NCBI GenBank assembly: GCA_044227705.1
Contig: JBGAWE010000010.1
Span: 1 to 40,482 of the forward strand
Direction: 5' to 3'
DNA from: JANOQP01 sp044227705
GTDB taxonomy: Bacteria; Bacteroidota; Bacteroidia; Chitinophagales; Saprospiraceae
Length of the DNA stretch: 40,482 bases
Below the pieces are notes generated by a model. It had not been told where the DNA came from and did no database searches. It saw only the letters and a program-made list of their open reading frames with translations. Numbering within the stretch: the stretch's first letter is position 1; each line of letters begins with the position of its first letter. A program made the translations under genes and the position numbers. Below are positions 15,314-23,871 of this stretch, one piece after another.

Positions 15314-18300
15314 TCACTCTTTCACGACCGGCCGCGAAACAACCCCGCCAGCCGTCTGCACAGAGAGCAGATAGACCCCGGCGGGCTGCTTCGACAGGTC
15401 GACCGTTTGGCTGAAGTCGGCCACCTCGCCGAGCGTTTTTTCATAAATCAACCGCCCGTCGGCCGTCGCCAGTTTCAGCACAACCTGTTGGCGTTCAACG
15501 AGTTGGGCGTTCACCCGGACGAAATCGGAGGCTGGGTTCGGGAACACGTCGAGCATCGAGACGATGCCCGCCTCGTCGGTGCGGATGGTGAAGCTGACCG
15601 TTGCGCCGTTGGTGATGGTGCAGCCGTTCGCGTCCGTCACGACGACCGAGTATTGGCCGGGCGGGACGTTGGAGATGGTGGCCGTCGTGCCGCCGTTCGA
15701 CCACGAATAGGTGTACGGCCCGGTGCCGCCCGACGGGGCGACGGTGGCCGAGCCGTTCGGGCAGTTGCTGCACGTGGCGTTCGTCGTCGTGGTCGGCGCG
15801 GCGAGCGCGGCGGGCTGCGTGAAGGTCTGGCAGTCGACAATCGTCGAACCGAGGAAGTCGGTCACTGTGCAGCAGTAGTTGCCGCTCGTGAAGACCGTCG
15901 TCGAGCTGGCCGTCGCGCCGTTCGACCACGCATAAGTATAAGGAGTGGCCCCGCCGCCAACGGTGATGGACAACGTCGCCGGGTTGCCGGGGCAGCCCCC
16001 CCATTGGGTGGTGATGTTGGTCGTCAGCGGCTGGACGTTGAAGGCGACCGTGACCGTTTCCGCCAACTGGCAGTTGTTCGCATCGGTGATGGTGCAGGAA
16101 TGGCTGCCGGCGAGGAGGCCGGTGGCTGTGGCCGTCGTCGCGCCGCTGTCCCACGAATAGGTCAGCGTGCCGGTGCCACCGGAGGCCGAAACGGAGGCAG
16201 TCCCGTCGGCGCAGGTCTGGCAGGTGGCGTTCGTCGAGGATGTCGTGGCCGCGATGGCCGTCGGAATCGTCAGCGAGGAGGAGAAGGTGATGCTCGTCCC
16301 CACTTGGTCGGTCACGACGACGGAGTAGCTGCCGCCCGTCGAGACGGTGATGGCGAGGGTCGTCGCGCCATTGCTCCACAGATAGGTGTAGGGTGCCACG
16401 CCGCCCGAGGCATTGGCTGAAAGGGTGCCGGTCTCGCCCGCGCACTTTGCGTTCTCAACGACGATGTCGCCCGCCATCGGCTGGGCGATGGCGTGGATTT
16501 CATAGTCGAGCGACTGGATTTTGCAGCCGTTCGCGTCCGTGAGTTCAAAAGAATAGATGCCCGGCGCAGCGGAAATCGTGGTCGTCACCGCTCCGTTGCT
16601 CCACAAAATCGTGTACGGCGAGGTGCCTCCCGAGGGGGTCACCGCGATGGAGCCGTCCTGCCCGAAGACGGCCGGGTCGCTCACGACGACGCCCGCCGCG
16701 AGGGCGGTTGGCTCGACGATGGACACGGTCGTCTCGTTCGAGCAGCCGTTCGGGTCGGTCGCGGTGACGCTGTAGGTGCCCGCCGGGGCGTTGATTTCCT
16801 GCGTCGTCGCGCCGTTCGACCACTTGTAGGTGAACGGGCCGGGAGGAGGAACGATGCCGCCGACATAGGCGAGCGCTGTCCCGTTGCCGCCGTTGCAGGC
16901 CGCGTCGGTCTGCTGCGTCAGGAGCGCGATGGGCTGGCAGAGCGGGTGGAGGTTGAGCCGCAGGACGTAGGTCAGTTGGAACTGCGCCCCGAGCGCCTCG
17001 TTGTTGACCCAGCCCGTCGGGATGAGCGGCGACTGGATCCACGTCGTCCCAGGTGTGAAGATGCCCGTGCTGGCGCCGATGGCGATGTTGTGGTTGAACT
17101 GGACGGCCGTCGCCACGTACTTGCCCGGCTGGAGGGCCTTCTCGCCGCCGAACATCGGGAACTCGTAGATCGCCCCACTCAATCCGATGGGTGCCGAGAG
17201 CGTGTCGGTCGATGCGACGATCTGGTTGGGCTTGCCCGTCGCGTCGGTGTCCCAGAGGACGAAGGCGTACTGCTCGTTGGCGTGGATGGTGTCGAGGTAG
17301 GCTTGCACCGAGGCCAGTTTGCCGCCTTTGACCAGTTCGTACATCTGGCCAAGGTAGCCCGACGCGCCGTCGGGCAGGCCGAAGGCACCAGCGAAGGTGT
17401 TGTTGTCGCGATAGAAGAGGCTGTCGTCAATGAAGCGGAAGGTGTATGCGGTGTCGTTGAGCGTGTTCTCGTCGGCCGGCGTGGTGTGTGTGACGTACTC
17501 GACCTCGAAAGCGCCCACCGCCGTCGGCGTGTAGCCGGGGATGGTGAACACCTGGTCGGTGTTCTTCAACATATTGGCCACGGGCGCGGAGGTCTGCGAG
17601 CTGACGACGTCGCCGGGCGGGTAGAGGCGTATGTTGGCCGAGAGCGAGACGCTGGTGAGCGTGGCCGCGCCGTCGTTGTGGACCGTCGCGCCGAGGTTGT
17701 ACGGCCGCGCCTGCTCGAGCGGGATGGTGTAATACTCGCTCATGCGCGGGATGGCGGTGATGGCGGCGTCATGCTGCAGCGGCTCGGTCACGAGGATGTC
17801 GTCGATGGCAAGCGCGAGCTTGTCGTTGGAGTTGTTGCGGAAGCCGATGTAATAACTCTGGTTCGACAGGCCGAGCGCGCCGAGGTTGACCGTGTGGTTG
17901 ACCCACCCGTATGCCTCCGCGGCGATGCTGAAGACCTTAACCGCGCTGGCCGGGTTGGAGGTCGGCGCAGCGGCGACGTAGACCTCGTAGCCGTCGCGGA
18001 AAGCAGCGGCCTGCGAGAGCGAGGTGGCCCACCAGCTCAAGGTGTTGTCGCTCGTCAGCGAGATGGCGGGCGTCCAGATCCAGTCGTCGGCCTGCCCGGG
18101 CGGCGCGTACCAAGAGGTCGAGTAGGCCGAATAGCCGTTCGTCGCGTCGCCGATGACGACCCACGCATCGGTGATGTCCGCCACCATCGGGTCGGGCGTG
18201 AGTCCGTCGACGTTGTAGAGGGTGAACCCGGCCGGCAGCGCGCCGCCCTCGAAATCCTCGGAATAGATGGTTGTCTGCGCAGTCGCGGCGACCGTCGAGA

Positions 18301-18337
18301 GGATTGCCATCAAAAGGAGAAGGAAAACTCTTTTCAT
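15314..18337 (-). CDS. SprB-repeat adhesin-like surface protein with T9SS sorting domain
   Basis: 1007 residues with a signal peptide (MKRVFLLLLMAILSTVAATA). Residues ~22-165 look like a cleaved-adhesin/MAM-type jelly-roll (YSEDFEGGALPAGFTLYN, DDWIWTPAISLT). A middle part (~170-470) has an Ig-like, secretion-associated character. Six SprB-type repeats of about 65-70 residues follow (~470-920). Most carry a SGG/GGG turn, an aromatic plus WSNGAT-like motif and a Y/S-VTDxxGC-like end. The final ~80 residues are a T9SS sorting domain (LDVFPNPASDFVRV, QPAGVYLLSV). SprB repeats are known from cell-surface adhesins of gliding Bacteroidota, so a role in adhesion is likely. It is far smaller than true SprB, and whether the cell glides cannot be told from this window. 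The ATG at 18337 is directly supported by the signal peptide. Confidence 0.85.
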   Translation of the reverse strand: MKRVFLLLLMAILSTVAATAQTTIYSEDFEGGALPAGFTLYNVDGLTPDPMVADITDAWVVIGDATNGYSAYSTSWYAPPGQADDWIWTPAISLTSDNTLSWWATSLSQAAAFRDGYEVYVAAAPTSNPASAVKVFSIAAEAYGWVNHTVNLGALGLSNQSYYIGFRNNSNDKLALAIDDILVTEPLQHDAAITAIPRMSEYYTIPLEQARPYNLGATVHNDGAATLTSVSLSANIRLYPPGDVVSSQTSAPVANMLKNTDQVFTIPGYTPTAVGAFEVEYVTHTTPADENTLNDTAYTFRFIDDSLFYRDNNTFAGAFGLPDGASGYLGQMYELVKGGKLASVQAYLDTIHANEQYAFVLWDTDATGKPNQIVASTDTLSAPIGLSGAIYEFPMFGGEKALQPGKYVATAVQFNHNIAIGASTGIFTPGTTWIQSPLIPTGWVNNEALGAQFQLTYVLRLNLHPLCQPIALLTQQTDAACNGGNGTALAYVGGIVPPPGPFTYKWSNGATTQEINAPAGTYSVTATDPNGCSNETTVSIVEPTALAAGVVVSDPAVFGQDGSIAVTPSGGTSPYTILWSNGAVTTTISAAPGIYSFELTDANGCKIQSLDYEIHAIAQPMAGDIVVENAKCAGETGTLSANASGGVAPYTYLWSNGATTLAITVSTGGSYSVVVTDQVGTSITFSSSLTIPTAIAATTSSTNATCQTCADGTASVSASGGTGTLTYSWDSGATTATATGLLAGSHSCTITDANNCQLAETVTVAFNVQPLTTNITTQWGGCPGNPATLSITVGGGATPYTYAWSNGATASSTTVFTSGNYCCTVTDFLGSTIVDCQTFTQPAALAAPTTTTNATCSNCPNGSATVAPSGGTGPYTYSWSNGGTTATISNVPPGQYSVVVTDANGCTITNGATVSFTIRTDEAGIVSMLDVFPNPASDFVRVNAQLVERQQVVLKLATADGRLIYEKTLGEVADFSQTVDLSKQPAGVYLLSVQTAGGVVSRPVVKE

Positions 18338-18464
18338 GAATCTTACAGTTTTGGAAAATGAAACGATAGGTGGATGCGGTCTGGGGGCTGTTCAGAGCGC
18401 CAAGTTATTCAAAAGGAAAACGGGCAAGAGGTATTGGGCCGATTGGTCGGGGGTTGGCGAGAAC

Positions 18465-19190
18465 TCACCCGAGGACCATCTCCAAAACCTCCGGCGTGTT
18501 CACCTCGCCAAACCGGTCAAGGTGCAGCTTGTAAAACTGGAGGAGGCCGTCCAAAAGCGACTTCCGCAGCGGCCGCTCGATGCTCACCTCGTGGCAGCTT
18601 TCGAGTTTTTTTTCCAAAAGGTCGTGGGCGGCGCGGCTTTCTTTTTCAGTCAAAAAGAAGGGATGGGCGGGCGGCCTTTCGCAGAAAACGCCCTCTTGCA
18701 GGTCGAAAAACGGGGTCGCATCCGTCGCTTCGCCGCCGGGCAGGAAGCCGAGTTCGCTGGCCAGCCCGAGCATGAAATGGAGGTGGATATTGGCCAGCGG
18801 CTGCTCCGTCCGGTCCAAAAATTCGAGGTTGTCGAGGAGGAAATGGAAGAGGGCCGAGTCCGCCTCCGCCTCGAGCAAAGCCTTCCGGCAGACCTCGGCC
18901 ATGAACAGCGCGACCGCGCCTTTTTTCAACTCGAAAGGGATGTGCCGGTAGACGACGGCCGCCGCGACCTCCTTGACACGGTGCATCGCGTGGTTCTCTG
19001 AAAAATAGGCGACCACCTCGACGGCCGACATCGGCTGCATCAGCGCCGGGCTGAACCGGGCTCGGGGCGTCCGCACGCCGCTCATGATGAACGTGTGCAG
19101 CCCGCGCGCCTCGGTGAAAAGGTCGGCGATGAGGCTCGTCTCGCCGTACTTGACGGTGCGCAGGACGATGGCGCGGCTCTTTATCAGCAT
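18465..19190 (-). CDS. recO: DNA repair protein RecO
   Basis: 241 residues, the normal length for RecO, which with RecF/RecR loads RecA onto SSB-coated DNA and anneals strands. The start at 19190 gives the typical N terminus MLIKSRAIVLRTVKYGETSLIADLFTE in the OB-fold; the longer frame from 19238 would overlap the mqnC end. The later helical region includes YRHIPFELKKGAVALFMAEV and NIHLHFMLGLASELGFLPG. No zinc-binding Cys quartet is seen; only isolated Cys are present. It starts 19 nt after the mqnC stop, so the two are probably one transcription unit. Confidence 0.92.
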   Translation of the reverse strand: MLIKSRAIVLRTVKYGETSLIADLFTEARGLHTFIMSGVRTPRARFSPALMQPMSAVEVVAYFSENHAMHRVKEVAAAVVYRHIPFELKKGAVALFMAEVCRKALLEAEADSALFHFLLDNLEFLDRTEQPLANIHLHFMLGLASELGFLPGGEATDATPFFDLQEGVFCERPPAHPFFLTEKESRAAHDLLEKKLESCHEVSIERPLRKSLLDGLLQFYKLHLDRFGEVNTPEVLEMVLG

Positions 19191-19209
19191 GGCTTTTTTG
19201 TGGAATCGC

Positions 19210-20352
19210 CTAATCGACCAGCATCGCCTGCCGGTCAAGCTCTTGGTTGAGGAGGTTGGCAGGAAGCTCGCGGAACTCGTACTGCTGGTTTCTTAACCGG
19301 GGCTGGAAGCCTGCCTCGACGATGGCTTTTTGAATGCCGTCGGCCGTGAATCGGTGGCGGGCGCCGGCGGCGGAGACGACGTTTTCCTCTATCATTATCG
19401 AACCGAAATCGTTGGCCCCGGCGTGGAGGCAGACCTGCGCGACCTGCTTGCCGACCGTCAGCCACGAGGCTTGGATGTTCGTTATGTTGGGCAACATGAG
19501 GCGGCTGACGGCAATCATTCGGACGTACTCGTCGCCGGTCACGGCGTTGCGGGCGCGCTTGATTTTTTTCAAAATCGTGTCCTCGTCCTGAAACGGCCAG
19601 GGGATGAAGGCGAGGAAACCGACCGCGCCCGGGGGCTTCTCCGACTGCACCTGCCGCATCGAGACGAGGTGTTCCATCCGTTCGAGGTTCGTCTCGACGT
19701 GGCCGAACATCATCGTCGCGGAGGTCGTCAGGCCGAGGCGGTGGGCGGCGCGCATGACGTCGAGCCACTCGGAGCCGCTGCATTTTCCTTTTGAAATCAG
19801 GCGGCGGACGCGGTCGCTCAAAATCTCGGCACCCGCGCCGGGCAGCGAGTCGAGACCGGCGGCCTTCAGTTTGTCCAAAACCTCGAAATAGGAGAGCTTG
19901 TCGAGCTTGGCGATGTGCGCGATCTCGGGCGGGCCGAGGGCGTGGAGCTTCAGGTTTGGATAGAGGGATTTCAGGTTTGAAAAGAGGTCTTCATAAAAAG
20001 AGAGGCCCAAATCCGGGTGGTGGCCGCCCTGCAAAAGAAGCTGCTCGCCGCCGAGCTGGAACATCTCCTCGATTTTGACTTTGTACTCGTCGATGGAAGT
20101 AATGTAGGACTCCTCGTGGCCGGGCCTCCGGTAAAAGTTGCAGAACTTGCAGTTGGCCACACAGACATTGGTCGTGTTCGAGTTGCGGTCGATAATCCAA
20201 GTGACCACGTCGCCGGGGACCTTCTGCTGGCGGACGGCGTTGGCGGCGAACATCAGCTCGGCCGTCGGGGCATTCTCGAAAAGGAAAACGCCCTCCTCGG
20301 CGGAGAGGAATTCGAGGCGAAGGGCGCGGGCGAGCAGGTCGGAAACTGTCAT
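19210..20352 (-). CDS. mqnC: Cyclic dehypoxanthinyl futalosine synthase (radical SAM)
   Basis: 380 residues. MqnC closes the ring of dehypoxanthine futalosine in the futalosine route to menaquinone. The radical SAM cluster motif is CVANCKFC (C64, C68, C71) in the middle of NTTNVCVANCKFCNFYRR. Further family features are GGEQLLLQGGHHPDLGL, DSLPGAGAEILSDRVR, SATMMFGHVET, FIPWPFQDEDT and GANDFGSIMIEENVVS. It is distinguished from the related MqnE by GGHHPDLG and the overall pattern. Its presence shows the organism uses the futalosine pathway rather than MenFDHC. recO follows closely; other mqn genes are not in this window. Confidence 0.94.
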   Translation of the reverse strand: MTVSDLLARALRLEFLSAEEGVFLFENAPTAELMFAANAVRQQKVPGDVVTWIIDRNSNTTNVCVANCKFCNFYRRPGHEESYITSIDEYKVKIEEMFQLGGEQLLLQGGHHPDLGLSFYEDLFSNLKSLYPNLKLHALGPPEIAHIAKLDKLSYFEVLDKLKAAGLDSLPGAGAEILSDRVRRLISKGKCSGSEWLDVMRAAHRLGLTTSATMMFGHVETNLERMEHLVSMRQVQSEKPPGAVGFLAFIPWPFQDEDTILKKIKRARNAVTGDEYVRMIAVSRLMLPNITNIQASWLTVGKQVAQVCLHAGANDFGSIMIEENVVSAAGARHRFTADGIQKAIVEAGFQPRLRNQQYEFRELPANLLNQELDRQAMLVD

Positions 20353-20499
20353 CTTTTTCGGCTAAAAATCGGGCGGAGAACAGCGGTTGGGCAGGTTGGT
20401 TCTCGGCTGTTGGCCACAAAGGAACCGAGTCAAACCCCTCGAAAAACTCTGTCGACCCAACTTTTTCAAGCCCGAGGTGGGCAAAGCGGGAGGCGTTTC

Positions 20500-20507
20500 T
20501 ACATTTG
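20500..20507 (+). promoter_or_regulatory. -7 box (TACATTTG) upstream of secDF
   Basis: An exact TAnnTTTG match 76 nt before the secDF ATG, in the divergent mqnC-secDF gap (20353-20583). No clear -33 TTTG was found. Confidence 0.45.
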
Positions 20508-20583
20508 CACGCTTTTTTGGAAACCCCGTCAAATGAAGTTTTTTTAAAAAATCTGGACTTATTCCATCCAACCACACTCTACG

Positions 20584-23500
20584 ATGCAAAGCAAAGGATT
20601 GGTCAAGTTTTTCCTGTACGCGCTCATCGCGGTCTGCGCCTACCAGTTCATCCTGACCCTGCCGACCAACCGCGTCGAATCGGCCGCTGACAGCTACGCG
20701 CAGGGCCTCGCCGCCGCCGCGCCCGCCGACCAGCAATATGAGCTGACGAAAAAATACCGGGCAGCCTACCTCGACTCGATGTCGAGCGAGACGATTTTCA
20801 CCATCCCGCTCATCAAGAAGTTCAACTATTCCGAGCTGAAAAAGGCCCAGCTCGCGATGGGCCTCGACCTCAAGGGCGGCTTGAGCATGCTGCTGCAAGT
20901 CGACCTGCGGAGCTTCCTCATCGGGATGTCGAACAACTCGACGGACGTGCAATTCAAGCAGGCGCTCGACCTCGCCAGCGAGAAGCTCAAAACCGACCAG
21001 CGCGACTACGTCACCCTCTTCGCCGAGGCGTGGAAGAGCGTGGCGAACGGCCGTCGGATGGCCGACATCTTCGCCCGCAACGAGGCGCTTTCCAACCAAA
21101 TCAAGTTCGAGACGCCCGACCAGGAGGTGACCCGCATCATCCGCCAGAAGGCCGATGCGACGGTCGGCGAGACCTTCAACCGCCTCAAGCAACGCATCGA
21201 CAAGGTCGGCGTGGTGCAGCCGAACATCTCGCGCGACGCGGCCCGCGACCTCATCCTCGTCGAGCTTCCGGGCGTCGACAACCCGAAGCGTTACGAGGAA
21301 ATCGTGACCTCGCCCGCCTCGCTCGAGTTCTGGGAGGTTTATCGGGTCATCGACCCGGGCATCGCCGAGTCGTTCATCGCGGCGGACGCGAAGGTGAAGG
21401 CACTGCTTTCCAACGACACCTCGTCTGTCAAAGCCGGTGAGTTCATCGAGAAAGACACGATCATTTGCCCGACGGACAACCTCGGCAACGTCGATTCGAC
21501 GAAATGCCACACGGAAAAAATCAAGGTTCCGAAGCCGGCGGCGGGCCCGGACATGGGCGGGCCGCTCCTCTCGAAACTACAGGTGAACTCGAACGGCCAG
21601 CTCGGCCTCGCCGTCATCGCAACGGCCGACAAGAACAAGAAGGACGTCCTATTCGTCACCGACTATGAAATCCAGAGCGGTCGCAAGGCCCCGGGCTACC
21701 TCAACCGGCCGGAGGTGCGCGCCCTATTTCCGCAGGATTTGATGTTCCGCTGGTCGCAAGACCCGATGGTCGACGAAAAGGGTGTCTCGACCGGCCGTTA
21801 TGAGCTTTACGCCCTCAAAAAGACGCGCGGCAAGGACGTTGCGCCCCTTGACGGCTCCGTCGTGACCGACGCCTTCCCGCAACCCGACCCGCAATCTGGC
21901 AAGGTTCAGGTCTCGCTGCGCATGAACAACAAGGGCGCGAAAATCTGGGCCGACCTGACGACCCAAGCGGCGAACAACAACAACCGCGAAATCGCCATCG
22001 TCCTCGACGACCAGGTGGTCTCCGCGCCGCGCGTCATCAACCCCATCACGGGCGGCGAGTCGAGCATAACAGGAAACTACACGGTCGACGAGGCCAAGGA
22101 TTTTGCCAACATCCTGACCGTCGGCAAGCTCCCGGCACGGGCGCGGATTGTGCAGGAGAGCCTCGTCGGGCCGTCGCTCGGAGCCGACAACATCAAGAAG
22201 TCGTACCTCTCGATGCTTATCTCGCTGGCACTGCTCGTCGTTTTCATGGTGAGCTACTATGCAAAGGGCGGCTGGGTCTCGGTCGTCGCGCTGCTGGCCA
22301 ACCTTGTTTTCATCATCGGTGCGCTGGCCTCGATGGGCACGGTACTCACCTTGCCGGGCATCGCGGGCATCCTCTTGACGCTCGCCGCTGCCATCGACGC
22401 GAACGTCATCACCTATGAACGGATACGGGAAGAACTGCGGGGCGGGAAGCCGCTCCTACAGGCGATCCCGCTCGGTTTCAAGCACTCGCTCTCGGCCATC
22501 CTCGACTCGAACGTGACGACGCTTTTGACCGCCATCGTCCTGACTTGGTTCGGCCTCGGCCCCATCAAGGGCTTCGGCGTGGTGCTCATCGTCGGCATCC
22601 TTTCCTCGCTTTTCACCGCCATCCTGCTCGGCCGCTTGATGACCGACTGGTGGACGGGCAAGGGCAACGACATCACCTACTCGCGCCCGTGGTCGGAGAA
22701 GTTCATGACTAACGTCAACTTCGACTGGATGGGCAAGCGCAAGATTGCCTACACCTTCTCCGCCATCCTGTTGCTCATCAGCATCGGCTCCTTCCTCACG
22801 CGCGGCTTCGAGCTGGGCGTCGATTTCAAGGGCGGGTATAGCTACAACGTCCAGTTCGACAAAGAGGTGAATCTCGAAACCCTCCGCTCCGACCTCGACG
22901 GGGCCTTCGGCGGCGGGACGATCCTCAAAGCGGTCAACACGCAGAACACCTACAACATAACGACCGCCTACAACATCGACGACCAATCGGGCGACGCCTC
23001 CGAAAAGACCGTCGCCAAGCTCCATGAGGGCATCAACAAGTACAGCGGCGGCAGCCTCGCGCTCGAGACCTTCAAGAAAACCGACGCACAGGGGACGCAC
23101 ATCGTCAGCTCGACGAAGGTCAGCTCGACGGTGGCCGACGACATCCGCAATTCGTCGTTCAAGGCAGCCTTCTGGGGCCTCGCGCTCATCTTCTTGTACC
23201 TGCTCATCCGGTTCCGCCGCTGGCAGTTCTCGCTCGGTGCCGTCATCGCGTTGGCGCACGACGTGACCATCACGCTCGGCGCGTTCTCGCTGCTGCACGG
23301 CATCGTGCCGTTCTCCCTCGAGATCGACCAGGCCATCATCGCCTGCATCCTGACGGTCATCGGCTACTCGACGAACGACACCGTCATCGTCTACGACCGC
23401 ATCCGGGAGTACCTCGGCCAGTACGTCGGCATGGACAAGATGGAGGTCTTCAACCGCGCCATCAACAACACCCTTTCGCGGACCATCATCACCTCCGGCA

Positions 23501-23745
23501 CCATCGTCGGCGTGGCGCTCATCCTGTTCATCTTCGGCGGGACTGGCATCCGCTCGTTCGCCTTCGGGATGCTCCTCGGGGTCGGTTTCGGAACCTACTC
23601 CTCGATTTACATCGCCTCCGCGCTCGTCGTCGACCTGACGAAGGAGCGCTCGCTCTCGGTCGCCAAGGCCGTGAAGGAGACCGTATCGAAGGTTGGCGAC
23701 GCGGTAAAGGCAGCCCCGGCGAAGAAGGCGACGACCGCCAAGTGA
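20584..23745 (+). CDS. secDF: Protein translocase SecDF (fused SecD and SecF)
   Basis: 1053 residues. SecDF uses the proton gradient to pull proteins out of the SecYEG channel on the periplasmic side. The SecD half has a first membrane segment (VKFFLYALIAVCAYQFIL), the motif MGLDLKGGLSMLLQVDL, a large periplasmic region (~100-530) and a six-helix membrane bundle with AAAIDANVITYERIREEL. The SecF half starts around residue 710, with FTRGFELGVDFKGG-type motif (GVDFKGGYSYNVQFD) and the matching VIGYSTNDTVIVYDRIREYL. The fused form is normal for Bacteroidota. The periplasmic P1 region is long, as in relatives. The C terminus ends in a basic Ala/Lys tail. It supplies the Sec step that the T9SS cargo in this window needs. 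Confidence 0.96.
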   Translation: MQSKGLVKFFLYALIAVCAYQFILTLPTNRVESAADSYAQGLAAAAPADQQYELTKKYRAAYLDSMSSETIFTIPLIKKFNYSELKKAQLAMGLDLKGGLSMLLQVDLRSFLIGMSNNSTDVQFKQALDLASEKLKTDQRDYVTLFAEAWKSVANGRRMADIFARNEALSNQIKFETPDQEVTRIIRQKADATVGETFNRLKQRIDKVGVVQPNISRDAARDLILVELPGVDNPKRYEEIVTSPASLEFWEVYRVIDPGIAESFIAADAKVKALLSNDTSSVKAGEFIEKDTIICPTDNLGNVDSTKCHTEKIKVPKPAAGPDMGGPLLSKLQVNSNGQLGLAVIATADKNKKDVLFVTDYEIQSGRKAPGYLNRPEVRALFPQDLMFRWSQDPMVDEKGVSTGRYELYALKKTRGKDVAPLDGSVVTDAFPQPDPQSGKVQVSLRMNNKGAKIWADLTTQAANNNNREIAIVLDDQVVSAPRVINPITGGESSITGNYTVDEAKDFANILTVGKLPARARIVQESLVGPSLGADNIKKSYLSMLISLALLVVFMVSYYAKGGWVSVVALLANLVFIIGALASMGTVLTLPGIAGILLTLAAAIDANVITYERIREELRGGKPLLQAIPLGFKHSLSAILDSNVTTLLTAIVLTWFGLGPIKGFGVVLIVGILSSLFTAILLGRLMTDWWTGKGNDITYSRPWSEKFMTNVNFDWMGKRKIAYTFSAILLLISIGSFLTRGFELGVDFKGGYSYNVQFDKEVNLETLRSDLDGAFGGGTILKAVNTQNTYNITTAYNIDDQSGDASEKTVAKLHEGINKYSGGSLALETFKKTDAQGTHIVSSTKVSSTVADDIRNSSFKAAFWGLALIFLYLLIRFRRWQFSLGAVIALAHDVTITLGAFSLLHGIVPFSLEIDQAIIACILTVIGYSTNDTVIVYDRIREYLGQYVGMDKMEVFNRAINNTLSRTIITSGTIVGVALILFIFGGTGIRSFAFGMLLGVGFGTYSSIYIASALVVDLTKERSLSVAKAVKETVSKVGDAVKAAPAKKATTAK

Positions 23746-23775
23746 ATACAGCCATTTTGTTGTGGTTGAATAAAC

Positions 23776-23814
23776 AAAAAATCCCCCGTCGCGGCCTGCG
23801 GCGGGGGATTTTTT
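23776..23814. terminator. Rho-independent terminator after secDF, bidirectional
   Basis: A 12-bp stem ATCCCCCGTCGC (23781-23792) with GCGGCGGGGGAT (23798-23809), one wobble, 5-nt loop, flanked by five A (23776-23780) and five T (23810-23814). It serves secDF on the + strand and could also stop the convergent permease gene. Confidence 0.85.
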
Positions 23815-23871
23815 GTTTTGGGAGGAAGAACCCGTTTGAGTTGGCCGAAACGGAGGCCTACCTATCGGTTT

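Noticed and set aside
15600..16900. Periodic DNA repeats considered as CRISPR or satellite DNA
   Set aside because: The period (about 200 bp) and the translation show protein-level SprB repeats, not short direct repeats with unique spacers.
16493..18361. 622-residue open frame on the plus strand opposite the SprB-repeat gene
   Set aside because: Antisense shadow of a gene with a signal peptide, repeats and sorting domain; composition dominated by Arg, Val, Asp and Gly with no family match.
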